Numbered from the stretch's first letter, positions 17,519-25,407 are shown. The stretch: DNA of 40,064 nt from Lachnospiraceae bacterium UBA7196 (GCA_002490835.1 DKUU01000036.1:1575-41638), one strand, 5' to 3'. The notes: generated from the letters alone by a model not told the origin. A program made the numbers and translations.

Positions 17519-17653
17519 CTATACATTTGACTGCACCCTCAGCGGTCCATTTGATGACTTGTTTCTTACCTGACTCTCAGCAACACAGGTTCTCTGTAAA
17601 GGCATCATCACCGTTATCTCCGCTTCAACGGTTTAGCATATTAAATTTTCTAT

Positions 17654-17682
17654 AGAATAGCACTTGCAAAAACGTCTGTCAA
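17654..17682 (-). promoter_or_regulatory. trp operon promoter
   Basis: A consensus TTGACA (17677-17682) and TATTCT (17654-17659) are separated by exactly 17 bp on the minus strand. Transcription would start near 17647, giving a 378-nt leader before trpE. The TGA stop of the upstream Uma2-family gene (17679-17681) lies within the TTGACA box. Confidence 0.88.
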
Positions 17683-18236
17683 GAGGCGTGGAGAAATTTT
17701 ATCATTTTGCTGAAATCAATCGCAAAGTCCTCATAAATGCCTGCCGGAACGGTCTCATGGAAGGTATATTCCTTCTCTTCCTTTTTAAAAAAACAATGTA
17801 CTTCAATCGTTCTTTTTTCCGGATCCACGATCCAATATTCCCGTACGCCGGCAGTCCTGTACTTAAACAGCTTTATCTTCCGGTCCATTTTCACGCTGCT
17901 TGGCGACATGATCTCGATCGCCCAATCAGGCGCCCCGTGACAGCCCTTTTCATCCAGCTTATCCTCGTTACAGATCACCACGATATCCGGCTCCACATAA
18001 TTATACTCATCGTTATTGATGTACACGGCAAAGGGCGCGGGATACACCTCGCAGGGGCCGCCCTTTTCTTCAATATAATTACTTATCACTCTAAGTAGCG
18101 CAACCAAAAGCCCCTGATGTGTCCGGCTCGGACTCGCCATTTCATACATCCGTCCGTCGATCAGCTCCGCCCGCTTGCCCTCCGGCAGGGCTTCGATATC
18201 CCTGATCGTATACATTTTCCCTGACATTTCATCCAT
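17679..18236 (-). CDS. Uma2-family (DUF820) putative restriction-fold endonuclease
   Basis: This 185-aa protein matches the Uma2/DUF820 pattern: an N-terminal LPEGKRAELIDGRMYEMASP segment, AVYINNDEYNYVEPDIVVIC with the catalytic-type Asp, and DWAIEIMSPSSVKMDRKIKL holding the E-x-K-like part of the PD-(D/E)xK fold, followed by GVREYWIVDPEKRTIEV. The biological role of the family is not settled. GTGAGGAT lies about 10 nt before the ATG at 18236. The gene is read into the trp promoter, so readthrough could reach trpE, though the T-box terminator would limit it. Upstream of it lies a palindromic element (18270-18400) in what should be its promoter region. Confidence 0.85.
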   Translation of the reverse strand: MDEMSGKMYTIRDIEALPEGKRAELIDGRMYEMASPSRTHQGLLVALLRVISNYIEEKGGPCEVYPAPFAVYINNDEYNYVEPDIVVICNEDKLDEKGCHGAPDWAIEIMSPSSVKMDRKIKLFKYRTAGVREYWIVDPEKRTIEVHCFFKKEEKEYTFHETVPAGIYEDFAIDFSKMIKFLHAS

Positions 18237-18269
18237 TTCTTTTTTATCCTCACCATGATTTCACATTGC

Positions 18270-18400
18270 GGAGAATGCCTGCCTTTTGGCATTCTCCTGC
18301 GTGAGACATAGAACTTCTTCGCGAAACAGCCTTTGCTGTGAGCGATTAGAAGTTCTTCTCACGCTATCATCTTCATTCTCCTTTTCCACAGGAGAATGCC
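18270..18400. repeat. 131-bp nested palindromic element
   Basis: The element has three stem-loops. (1) GGAGAATGCC/GGCATTCTCC at 18270-18279 and 18288-18297. (2) A 66-nt four-step nested stem at 18299-18364: GCGTGAG/CTCACGC, AGAACTTCT/AGAAGTTCT, CGC/GCG, ACAGC/GCTGT around CTTT. (3) CATTCTCC/GGAGAATG at 18374-18381 and 18391-18398. The right arm of (1) is also complementary to 18391-18400, so (2) can be enclosed in one long stem. It has no terminator U-run. It occupies most of the 353-bp gene-free stretch between the Uma2 gene and the ATPase; nothing else is recognised there. Confidence 0.75.
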
Positions 18401-18589
18401 GTCTGTTATATTCAGTCCATCTCCCGCTTTTGTCTGTTTGTTGGTTTCAAAAGCATAGATTTCCTGAATGGTTCCTTAGAAAATAAGATGCGCTGTACGC
18501 GCTTTGATTCACAGAATATATGCTTTAGAGAATAGTAGCACCGTTTTTCCAATGTGTCAACTACTTTTCGTAAAAAAATTATTAAAATT

Positions 18590-19945
18590 TTATAACCCCG
18601 ACAGATCCACCTGATAAATCAACGTCTCCGGCAGCGCATCCATCCGATAGAACATAATCAGATACCACGGCAGGTAAAGTATCTCCCCGTCCCTCTCAAT
18701 ATTTGACTTGCAAAAGACCAGACGTTTGCCGAATTTCCAATTCTCCACCGCCAGCATACGGTTCAGGGCCGAATGCTTTTTGTAATCGCCGCCCGACTTG
18801 ATCTCCACAAGATCGGCGGACATACCCCGCTGCACCACAAAATCGATCTCCCCCGTCTTTTTGGAATCGTAATAATGCAGGGCGAATCCATTGGCCGTTA
18901 ATTGCTGCGCCATCATATTTTCCAGAATACTGCCCATATTGATGCCCAGCTCGCCCTTTAGAATCGCAAACTGAATATTTTCCATACAAGCCGCGCACAA
19001 AAGCCCGGTATCGTTCATAAAAAGTTTGAAAAGATTCCTCTTTTCATTGAGCTGCAGGGGCGGCTGGGGTTCCCTCACATTGTAACAGGGCAGGGCGACA
19101 CCTGCATCGGCCAGCCAGTTAAAGCTATCCTCATACCGCTGCTGCCGTCCATTCGGATCAAGCGCCGTCAAAATAAACCGTCTGTTTTTCTCATTCAATT
19201 GGGAAGGAATGCTGTCAAAAATCGCCTTCGCCTTCTCCCGGTCGCTGCCTATGGCATATTTCGCAATATCCAGACGGTAAAGTTCCAGAATGCTGCGCTG
19301 GTTGCGGACGACTTTTGCAATGTCCTGCGTATCTACATAAATCTGCACGTTTTCCGGCATTCCGCCGACGATCATATAACTGTAAAACAGTCTGATGAGC
19401 GTATCGTGAACGGAATCCGACACCGGCTGCTCCTTTTCGTAACATTCCTTCAAATAGAGGATCGTCTCCTCCTGCACGCCGTTCGCCCAGAGATACTCCT
19501 CGAAATCCAGAGGATACATCCTGTAAATTTCCTCGAAACCGACGGGATAGGATTTGATCTCCTGAAAGCGCACGCCCAGCAAAGACCCCGACTCGATATA
19601 GTCAAACCTTCCGTCCTCCACCAGAAACTTGATAGCCGCTCTGGCTCGCGGGCATTCCTGTATCTCGTCCAATAAGATCAGCGTCTTCCCCGGTTCCAAC
19701 GGCCTCTGCACATAGGCTGTCAGATTCGTAAGAATCTCCTGTGCCGTAAGCTTGTCGTCAAAGATCTCCGCCGCCTTCTCATCCGTCACAAAATTAATTT
19801 CCACAAAATGAGCGTATTCCCTTGCGCCAAACTCGCGGATCAGCGTTGTCTTGCCGATCTGTCTGGCCCCCACAATGCAGAGCGCTTTCCGTTCCGGCTC
19901 TTTCTTCCATGCCAGCAGCTTTTCGTAAGCTCCTCTTCGCAGCAT
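18590..19945 (-). CDS. P-loop ATPase with DUF4143 domain (AAA_14 type)
   Basis: This 451-aa protein has a Walker A motif GARQIGKT at residues 26-33 and Walker B LILLDEIQ with Asp93-Glu94. An arginine-rich sensor region follows (PRARAAIKFLVEDG), then the linker SGSLLGVRFQEIKSYPVGF. The C-terminal half carries the DUF4143 restriction-endonuclease-like portion KKTGEIDFVVQRG, then ADLVEIKSGGDYKKHSAL (ExK). Such proteins are common in anaerobes; their function is unknown, with proposals in defence or toxin-like roles. The ATG at 19945 is chosen because the G-rich ribosome site (GGAAGG plus an eight-G run) lies just upstream; a TTG at 19966 is possible. It is preceded by the purL terminator and so probably has its own promoter. 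Confidence 0.88.
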   Translation of the reverse strand: MLRRGAYEKLLAWKKEPERKALCIVGARQIGKTTLIREFGAREYAHFVEINFVTDEKAAEIFDDKLTAQEILTNLTAYVQRPLEPGKTLILLDEIQECPRARAAIKFLVEDGRFDYIESGSLLGVRFQEIKSYPVGFEEIYRMYPLDFEEYLWANGVQEETILYLKECYEKEQPVSDSVHDTLIRLFYSYMIVGGMPENVQIYVDTQDIAKVVRNQRSILELYRLDIAKYAIGSDREKAKAIFDSIPSQLNEKNRRFILTALDPNGRQQRYEDSFNWLADAGVALPCYNVREPQPPLQLNEKRNLFKLFMNDTGLLCAACMENIQFAILKGELGINMGSILENMMAQQLTANGFALHYYDSKKTGEIDFVVQRGMSADLVEIKSGGDYKKHSALNRMLAVENWKFGKRLVFCKSNIERDGEILYLPWYLIMFYRMDALPETLIYQVDLSGL

Positions 19946-19994
19946 ATGACCGCCCCCCCCTTCCAATATTCATCTGCACGGGTCTGCGCATAAA

Positions 19995-20028
19995 AAATGT
20001 TACACCTCATACTTATGGTGTAACATTT
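19995..20028 (-). terminator. Bidirectional intrinsic terminator after the purL unit
   Basis: A 12-bp perfect stem, AAATGTTACACC (19995-20006) with GGTGTAACATTT (20017-20028), has a 10-nt loop and is flanked by T-runs on both strands. For minus-strand transcription it ends purL plus the micro-ORF. Confidence 0.88.
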
Positions 20029-20037
20029 TTCCTGAAT

Positions 20038-20142
20038 TTATGCAAGGGTTTTGTAACAAAATTCCACGGTTTTTACAGTCCGTTTGTAACAAAATTCCAC
20101 GGTTTTGATGCCTCGTTTGTAACAAAATTCCACACTAGTCAT
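20038..20142 (-). CDS. 34-residue repeat peptide ORF coupled to purL (hypothetical)
   Basis: Its ATG overlaps the purL stop as TGATG (one shared base), and it ends with TAA at 20038-20040, just before the terminator. The predicted peptide is three 11-residue units: the core VEFCYK recurs at residues 4-9, 15-20 and 26-31, separated by RGIKT and RTVKT. There is no separate Shine-Dalgarno sequence, so expression would depend on reinitiation after purL. I do not recognise the peptide. The same repeat DNA is open on the plus strand too (FVTKFHGF units), so the ORF may be a by-product of a 33-bp DNA repeat rather than a true gene. Confidence 0.4.
   Translation of the reverse strand: MTSVEFCYKRGIKTVEFCYKRTVKTVEFCYKTLA
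20050..20133. repeat. 33-bp-period repeat array, three copies
   Basis: The 18-bp core TTTGTAACAAAATTCCAC is identical at 20050-20067, 20083-20100 and 20116-20133. The 15-bp intervals both start GGTTTT and end CG but differ between. Each core includes the palindrome TTTGT-n-ACAAA. The period is a multiple of three, so all copies are read in the same frame on either strand. The spacing is strict, but three cores and 15-bp partly conserved intervals do not make a CRISPR array. Confidence 0.85.
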
Positions 20143-23100
20143 CACTGAAAGTACGCGACCCCGCTCTCAAAGATCTTCATGTCCTGCTCCCCGAAGATAT
20201 TGATCGCCACGGACTCGCCCCGTCTCTCGGCATGGGCCATCTTGCCAAGGCAGCGTCCGTCGGGAGAGGTAATGCCCTCAATCGCCGCATAGGAGCCGTT
20301 GATGTTCCACTCCTCATCCATGGATACCCTGCCGTCGGCATCCGCATACTGGGTCGCCACCTGACCGTTTGAAAAGAGTTTGTCGATCCACTCCTTCGGT
20401 GCGACAAAGCGTCCCTCGCCATGCGACGCTGGGTTTACATAAGTTTGTCCTACTTCCACACCGGCAAGCCACGGCGATTTATTAGAAACAACTTTCAAAT
20501 AAGCCATCTTGGAAATGTGGCGGTTCACCGTATTGAAGGTCAGCGTAGGAGAATCCTCCTTCTGCCCGACAATCTCGCCGTAAGGCACCAGCCCCAGCTT
20601 GATCAGCGCCTGAAATCCGTTGCAGATACCGAGCGCCAGCCCGTCCCTCTCACCAAGCAGCTTCATCACCGCCTCTTTGATCTTTTCATTCTGAAAGGCC
20701 GTGGCAAAGAACTTCGCGGAACCGTCCGGCTCGTCGCCTGCGGAAAAGCCGCCGGGGAACATGATGATCTGTGCCTGCCCGATCGCCTTTTCAAAGGCCT
20801 CCACACTCTCCCTGATATCCGCCGCGTTCCGGTTCTTAAACACCTTCACGACCGTCTCCGCTCCGGCGTTCTCAAAGGCCTTCGCGCTGTCGTACTCGCA
20901 GTTCGTACCGGGGAATACGGGGATGAACACGGTGGGCTTCGCCACCTTATGCCGGCATACATATACTTCTTTCTCCTGATAGAGCGGCGACTCCACGGGA
21001 CTCTTATCCTGTCCTGCCGTATAGGGGAAGACTCTGTCCAGCGTACCGCTCCACGCCCATTTTGCGTCCTCCTGAGAAAGCTTCATGGAACCGTAGCTGA
21101 ATGTACCGTCCGCCGTCACGGTTCCGATCTCCTCATAAGCAATGCCAAGCCCCTTAAGAGCATGCACCTCCCCTGCCGGCATCTCCGCCACGATATCGCC
21201 GATGCCCTTATCAAACAGTCTGTCTTTTTTATAGGAAGAAGCTACTGCCACCCCGAGGCCGTTGCCGAAAGCCATCTTACTGATTGCTGCCGCCACGCCT
21301 CTTGCATCCAGTGCGTAAGCCGCCACGATTTTTCTCTTCTTCATACTGACGGCATTTCCATTCATGACAACCTTGTCAGTATACTCTGACATCAGTGTCA
21401 TAATTTTATCATACAGTGTCATAACACCTTCATAGTCCGGCAGATCGTATTCATCCTTGGGAATGCAGAAACGCACCAGTCTGTCTCCGGGATACTTCAA
21501 TTCCGGAGACACAATATTGCCGCTCTGATTCACATTCACCGCAAAGGATACCAACGTGGGCGGCACATCAATGTCATTGAAGGTACCGGACATGGAATCC
21601 TTTCCGCCGATAGACGGCAGTCCGTACTTCATCTGCGCATCGTAAGCGCCGAGCAGCGCCGCAAAAGGCTGGCTCCAGCGGGTAGGTTCCTCGCTCATGC
21701 GCCGGAAATACTCCTGAAATGTAAAGCGGATCGTCCGGTAATCTCCGCCGTTTGCCACAATCTTTGCCATCGACTCCGTCACCGCGTAGACCGCGCCATG
21801 GTAAGGACTCCATGTTGACAGATAAGGATCGAAACCATAACTCATCATGGTGACCGTGTCGGTCTTTCCTGCAAGGGTCGGCAGCTTCGCCACCATTGCC
21901 TGCGTTTCCGTAAGCTGATACTTTCCGCCGTATGGCATGTATACGCTGCCCGCACCGATGGAAGCGTCGAACATTTCCACCAGTCCCTTCTGGGAGCAGA
22001 CGTTCAGATCCCCCAGCAGAGCCAGCCACGCCGTCCGCACATCACCGCGGGAAACCGCCTGAGCCACTACCGGGTTCGCAATTTTTTGGAAGTAATTGTT
22101 CTTCGGATCCGGCAGCTCCACAAAGACATCCGTCTCCTGATGCGCGCCGTTGGTGTCAAGGAAGGCTCTGGAGAGATCGACGATCTTTTTGCCGCGCCAA
22201 TTAAGCACCAGACGGGGTTCTTTCGTCACCACCGCCACCGGCACTGCCTCCAGATTCTCCTCGGCCGCATAGGCGAGGAACTGCTCCACATCGTCAGGCG
22301 ATACCACCACCGCCATACGCTCCTGCGACTCGGAAATCGCAAGCTCGGTACCGTCTAACCCCGCATACTTTTTGGGGACTTTATCCAGATCGACCACAAG
22401 ACCGTCCGCCAGTTCGCCGATCGCCACAGACACGCCGCCCGCGCCGAAATCGTTACATTTTTTGATCAGACGGCTCGCTTCCTCGCGCCTGAAAAGTCTC
22501 TGCAGCTTCCGCTCGGTGGGCGCGTTTCCCTTCTGCACCTCCGCGCCGCAGGTGTCGATGGATTTCTCCGTATGCACTTTGGAAGAGCCCGTCGCGCCGC
22601 CGCAGCCGTCTCGTCCGGTCCTGCCGCCCAAAAGAATGATAACGTCGTCCGGATCGGACGTCGCCCGGATCACGTTCTTTCTGGGCGCCGCGCCCATAAC
22701 TGCGCCAATCTCCATACGCTTCGCCACATAATTCGGATGATAGATTTCTTTGACCAGTCCGGTCGCTAAGCCGATCTGGTTCCCATAGGAAGAGTAACCG
22801 TCCGCCGCGCCGCGCACCAGCTTCTTTTGCGGAAGCTTTCCTTTCAGGGTATCCGCCACGGGGACCGTGGGATCCGCTGCGCCGGTCACGCGCATCGCCT
22901 GATAGACATAGCCTCTGCCGGAGAGCGGATCGCGGATCGCGCCGCCCAGACAGGTGGCCGCGCCGCCGAAAGGCTCGATCTCGGTGGGATGGTTGTGCGT
23001 CTCGTTCTTAAAAAATACCAGCCACTCCTCCTTCACCGGCCCGTTGCCGTAATCCATCTCTACAGGTACCACCACAGAGCAGGCGTTGATCTCGTCCGAC

Positions 23101-23990
23101 TCCTCCATATCCGCCAGCTTTCCGTCCTTTTTGAGCTTGCGCATCGCCGCAAGCGCCAGATCCATCAGACAGACGAACTTATCCTGTCTGTCGCCGAACA
23201 GTTCTTTGCGCACGCTCAGGTAATCCTGATAAGCGTCCTCAATGGGCTTTCTGTAATACCCATCCCCGAAACGCACATTTTTTAACTCCGTAGAAAAAGT
23301 TGTATGACGGCAGTGATCCGACCAATAGGTGTCAAGCACCCTGATCTCCGTCATCGTAGGATCCCTGTGTTCCTCGCCCTGATAATAATTCTGAATATGA
23401 AGAAAGTCCTTAAAGGTCATGGCCAGACCCAGAGAATCATAAAGAATGCGTAGCTTCCCTTCTGACATGGACGCAAACCCGTCAAATATCTTCACATCCG
23501 CCGGCTCCTCATAAGCCATCTGCAACGTATCCGGCTTGACCATATCCGTCTCTCTGGAATCCACCGGATTAATGCAGTAAGCCTTGATCCGCGCCAGTTC
23601 TTCCTCCGTCACGTTTCCATTGACCAGATAAGTCACTGCCGTGCGGATGATCGGCTCCTCGTCTTCTTTCAAAAACTGCACGCACTGCACGGCCGAGTCC
23701 GCGCGCTGATCGAACTGCCCCGGCAGAAACTCTACCGAAAATACTTTTCCATTCTCAGGTACTTCGATCGTCTCCCGATAGAGGATATCCACAGGCGGCT
23801 CCGAAAAGACTGTCTGACAGGCTCTCTCAAACACCTCGTCGGAAATATTTTCCACATCATAGCGGATGAAGACCCGCACCTGTTCCACGCTCCTGATCCC
23901 CAGAAAGCCCTCGATCTCCTCTTTCAGCTCCCTCGCCCTGACTGCAAAGGGCTCCTTCTTTTCCACATAAATGCGCCTTACATTTCCCAT
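20142..23990 (-). CDS. purL: Phosphoribosylformylglycinamidine synthase, single-chain (PurL-PurQ fusion)
   Basis: It converts FGAR, glutamine and ATP to FGAM in purine synthesis. The 1282-aa length and domain order match the clostridial/streptococcal single-chain form: an N-terminal PurS-like part, then two AIRS-type halves (HHTTFSTE-like segment DHCRHTTFSTELKN near residue 225, FKNETHNHPTEIEPFGGAAT near 328), then a C-terminal class I amidotransferase domain from about residue 1015 (FIPVFPGTNCEYD). The nucleophile is Cys1123 in LALGICNGFQALI and the His is in NPASHGEGRFV. GGAGGAG precedes the ATG by 9 nt. No other pur gene lies next to it. The leader (24000-24086) shows no purine riboswitch core; a hairpin near 24055 is the only structure seen. 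Confidence 0.97.
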   Translation of the reverse strand: MGNVRRIYVEKKEPFAVRARELKEEIEGFLGIRSVEQVRVFIRYDVENISDEVFERACQTVFSEPPVDILYRETIEVPENGKVFSVEFLPGQFDQRADSAVQCVQFLKEDEEPIIRTAVTYLVNGNVTEEELARIKAYCINPVDSRETDMVKPDTLQMAYEEPADVKIFDGFASMSEGKLRILYDSLGLAMTFKDFLHIQNYYQGEEHRDPTMTEIRVLDTYWSDHCRHTTFSTELKNVRFGDGYYRKPIEDAYQDYLSVRKELFGDRQDKFVCLMDLALAAMRKLKKDGKLADMEESDEINACSVVVPVEMDYGNGPVKEEWLVFFKNETHNHPTEIEPFGGAATCLGGAIRDPLSGRGYVYQAMRVTGAADPTVPVADTLKGKLPQKKLVRGAADGYSSYGNQIGLATGLVKEIYHPNYVAKRMEIGAVMGAAPRKNVIRATSDPDDVIILLGGRTGRDGCGGATGSSKVHTEKSIDTCGAEVQKGNAPTERKLQRLFRREEASRLIKKCNDFGAGGVSVAIGELADGLVVDLDKVPKKYAGLDGTELAISESQERMAVVVSPDDVEQFLAYAAEENLEAVPVAVVTKEPRLVLNWRGKKIVDLSRAFLDTNGAHQETDVFVELPDPKNNYFQKIANPVVAQAVSRGDVRTAWLALLGDLNVCSQKGLVEMFDASIGAGSVYMPYGGKYQLTETQAMVAKLPTLAGKTDTVTMMSYGFDPYLSTWSPYHGAVYAVTESMAKIVANGGDYRTIRFTFQEYFRRMSEEPTRWSQPFAALLGAYDAQMKYGLPSIGGKDSMSGTFNDIDVPPTLVSFAVNVNQSGNIVSPELKYPGDRLVRFCIPKDEYDLPDYEGVMTLYDKIMTLMSEYTDKVVMNGNAVSMKKRKIVAAYALDARGVAAAISKMAFGNGLGVAVASSYKKDRLFDKGIGDIVAEMPAGEVHALKGLGIAYEEIGTVTADGTFSYGSMKLSQEDAKWAWSGTLDRVFPYTAGQDKSPVESPLYQEKEVYVCRHKVAKPTVFIPVFPGTNCEYDSAKAFENAGAETVVKVFKNRNAADIRESVEAFEKAIGQAQIIMFPGGFSAGDEPDGSAKFFATAFQNEKIKEAVMKLLGERDGLALGICNGFQALIKLGLVPYGEIVGQKEDSPTLTFNTVNRHISKMAYLKVVSNKSPWLAGVEVGQTYVNPASHGEGRFVAPKEWIDKLFSNGQVATQYADADGRVSMDEEWNINGSYAAIEGITSPDGRCLGKMAHAERRGESVAINIFGEQDMKIFESGVAYFQ

Positions 23991-24086
23991 GCTCGTCTCT
24001 CCTCCATCGATGCGATTTCCTAAATGTCTCTTAAGCTCACGTCTCTGCGTTACCGACCTGCTGGTATCGGCTTCTTTGGTGTTGCT

Positions 24087-24120
24087 AAAAAAGATACCCC
24101 GTCTTCGAAGTATCTTTTTT
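24087..24120 (-). terminator. Intrinsic terminator between tetR and purL
   Basis: On the minus strand AAAAAAGATAC (24110-24120) pairs with GTATCTTTTTT (24087-24097) over 11 bp, with a 12-nt loop and a T-run in the 3' arm. It follows the TetR stop by about 15 nt. It could also act as an attenuator for purL, because I see no convincing promoter between it and the purL start. Confidence 0.75.
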
Positions 24121-24134
24121 ATGTTCTTAATCTT

Positions 24135-24719
24135 CTATATCTCCGTACTCAGTCCCTGCATGATGTAGAGCAGCTGCTCGTCCACCATCTTTTCCGTGAT
24201 GCCGAAGGTCTGCGCATTGATCTTCATGCCTTCCAGCACATACATGATGTTGGCTGCCGCCCCCTTGGGATCCTCGCAGTAAAACTCCCCGCTGGCGATG
24301 CCAGCCTCGATCAGCTTCTCGATCACCATGACACCCGCGTCAAATCGTCTGCGCAGCATATTGTCTTTATCAGTCGCCTTATGACAAAAGAAATATTCAT
24401 AGACCGCTACGGTCAAATTGTCCTTTTTCCGCAGAAGCTCTTTCTTTTGTTCTTTCAAAAAGAGGGTCAGGATATCCGCCGCCGTATCGCCCTGCGCGAT
24501 CCGCTCCGTAAACACGTCGTCCGTCTCGTCCGCCTCCATCTGCAATACTTCCAGCAAAATCTGATCCGTACTCTCAAAATAGAGATACAGACCGCCTCTG
24601 CTGATCTCACAGGCTTCCACGATATCCTTCATGGTCACGCTCTGAAAGCCCTTCTCCACAAATACTTTTCTGGCAGTATCCAGTATATACTTCTTTTTCT
24701 GCGCTGATTTTTCTCCCAT
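24135..24719 (-). CDS. TetR/AcrR-family transcriptional regulator
   Basis: The 194-aa protein has a TetR N-terminal DNA-binding domain (about residues 5-55): KKYILDTARKVFVEKGFQSV, then VTMKDIVEACEISRGGLYLY with the recognition helix, and YFESTDQILLEVL. The helical ligand domain (about 60-194) is not assigned to a ligand. GGAGG is 5 nt before the ATG at 24719; an ATG four codons earlier is less well placed. It lies 69 nt after a 172-aa gene on the same strand and probably shares its promoter at 25364-25392, next to a 16-bp palindrome that could be its operator. Confidence 0.9.
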   Translation of the reverse strand: MGEKSAQKKKYILDTARKVFVEKGFQSVTMKDIVEACEISRGGLYLYFESTDQILLEVLQMEADETDDVFTERIAQGDTAADILTLFLKEQKKELLRKKDNLTVAVYEYFFCHKATDKDNMLRRRFDAGVMVIEKLIEAGIASGEFYCEDPKGAAANIMYVLEGMKINAQTFGITEKMVDEQLLYIMQGLSTEI

Positions 24720-24788
24720 GGTTTCCTCCATTGCCGGAGCGATTTTTCAATCTTTCTCTCCCTGCTAAAAACGTATCCTGAAAAGACC

Positions 24789-25307
24789 TTACTCCTGCTT
24801 CTCCGCCTCTTTGACATTGACTACTCTGGTCTGCACCGGAGCGTCCCAAAAATCCAGATTCGCCTTCATCTTCTTCAATACATGCAGGAAAATGCCTGTC
24901 TCCACGGCCTCCGACCACATCCGGCCCTTCGTCATTCCGCCCATCACATATTTGGAGAGGATTCCTTTCAAAACATCCATCTCCTGAATGGTACACTTCT
25001 CAATGATCCGAAGCTCCTCCTGCAGCGTACGGATCCTGCAGCGCGAATAAACATATCGGTAATTGCGGTCCATCAGCTTCGTCCGCTGCGCCTCCTTGAT
25101 AAAGCTCATTAGCGTGCTGTCGTACACCGGAAAAGATATGGAATTTACCTCGACGCCCGACCCGGAATAGCTCTGCTGTACGCTGGTTCCCATCTTGCTC
25201 TCCAGCCACGGCAGGTAACGCGCCAATTTCTCCACATCCGGCCGGTATTCATTCACTACCTGCTGTCTGTAAGCGATATCTTCTTTTTCTACCCGTATCT
25301 TATCCAT
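24789..25307 (-). CDS. Hypothetical protein, 172 aa, cotranscribed with tetR
   Basis: I do not recognise this family. The protein is soluble-looking, with no signal peptide or membrane segment. It is largely charged and helical (EKEDIAYRQQVVNEYRPDVE at the start, IRTLQEELRIIEKCTIQEMD in the middle), with a short central stretch richer in Ser/Gly/Val (SYSGSGVEVNSISFPV). GGGAGG lies 4 nt before the ATG at 25307, a strong site, and codon use resembles its neighbours, so it is a real gene. Its position first in a unit with a TetR regulator suggests it may be what the regulator controls or senses for. No function is claimed. Confidence 0.75.
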   Translation of the reverse strand: MDKIRVEKEDIAYRQQVVNEYRPDVEKLARYLPWLESKMGTSVQQSYSGSGVEVNSISFPVYDSTLMSFIKEAQRTKLMDRNYRYVYSRCRIRTLQEELRIIEKCTIQEMDVLKGILSKYVMGGMTKGRMWSEAVETGIFLHVLKKMKANLDFWDAPVQTRVVNVKEAEKQE

Positions 25308-25337
25308 GATTCCTCCCTGTCAGAGCAATTTACCGCG

Positions 25338-25353
25338 ATGACAAGCCTGTCAT
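25338..25353. promoter_or_regulatory. 16-bp palindrome, candidate TetR operator
   Basis: ATGACA-AGCC-TGTCAT is a 6+6 inverted repeat located just downstream of the predicted transcription start (near 25357) of the 172-aa gene/tetR unit. TetR-family repressors commonly bind such sites and repress their own promoters. The link is by position and symmetry only. Confidence 0.5.
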
Positions 25354-25363
25354 TTTTAATTTT

Positions 25364-25392
25364 ATCATAAATTTCTAAAAAGTACAGTACAA
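25364..25392 (-). promoter_or_regulatory. Promoter of the 172-aa gene and tetR
   Basis: On the minus strand TTGTAC (25387-25392) and TATGAT (25364-25369) are separated by 17 bp. The leader is about 50 nt and contains the 16-bp palindrome. Confidence 0.65.
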
Positions 25393-25407
25393 AAAAGGAA
25401 ACCGTTT

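Larger units (their letters stand above)
17289..17647 (-). ncRNA. T-box leader, tRNA-Trp specific
   Basis: The leader RNA of trpE carries the T-box core AAGGTGGCACCGCGG (17339-17353 region), followed by the conserved TTCGTCCTTG that leads into the terminator. The TGGC in the core is the bulge that pairs with the tRNA acceptor end. Stem I occupies about 17535-17635, with a distal arm closed by GATGA/TCATC. The specifier loop contains UGG followed by A (complement of 17547-17549), the tryptophan codon. A CACGGG/CCCGTG hairpin (17358-17374) lies just before the T-box. Uncharged tRNA-Trp would stabilise the antiterminator and switch the trp operon on. Between stem I and the T-box is an unusual insertion with two copies of a 21-bp repeat. 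Confidence 0.93.

Noticed and set aside
18590..19945. Transposase or phage gene
   Set aside because: Walker motifs plus the C-terminal DUF4143 pattern explain the protein; no integrase or recombinase motif or terminal repeats are seen.
20050..20133. CRISPR-like array
   Set aside because: Only three 18-bp cores with 15-bp partly conserved intervals, no leader and no cas genes. Spacer length and identity do not fit CRISPR.
24000..24086. Purine riboswitch upstream of purL
   Set aside because: No conserved purine-aptamer core is seen. Only a small hairpin and the upstream terminator are present.
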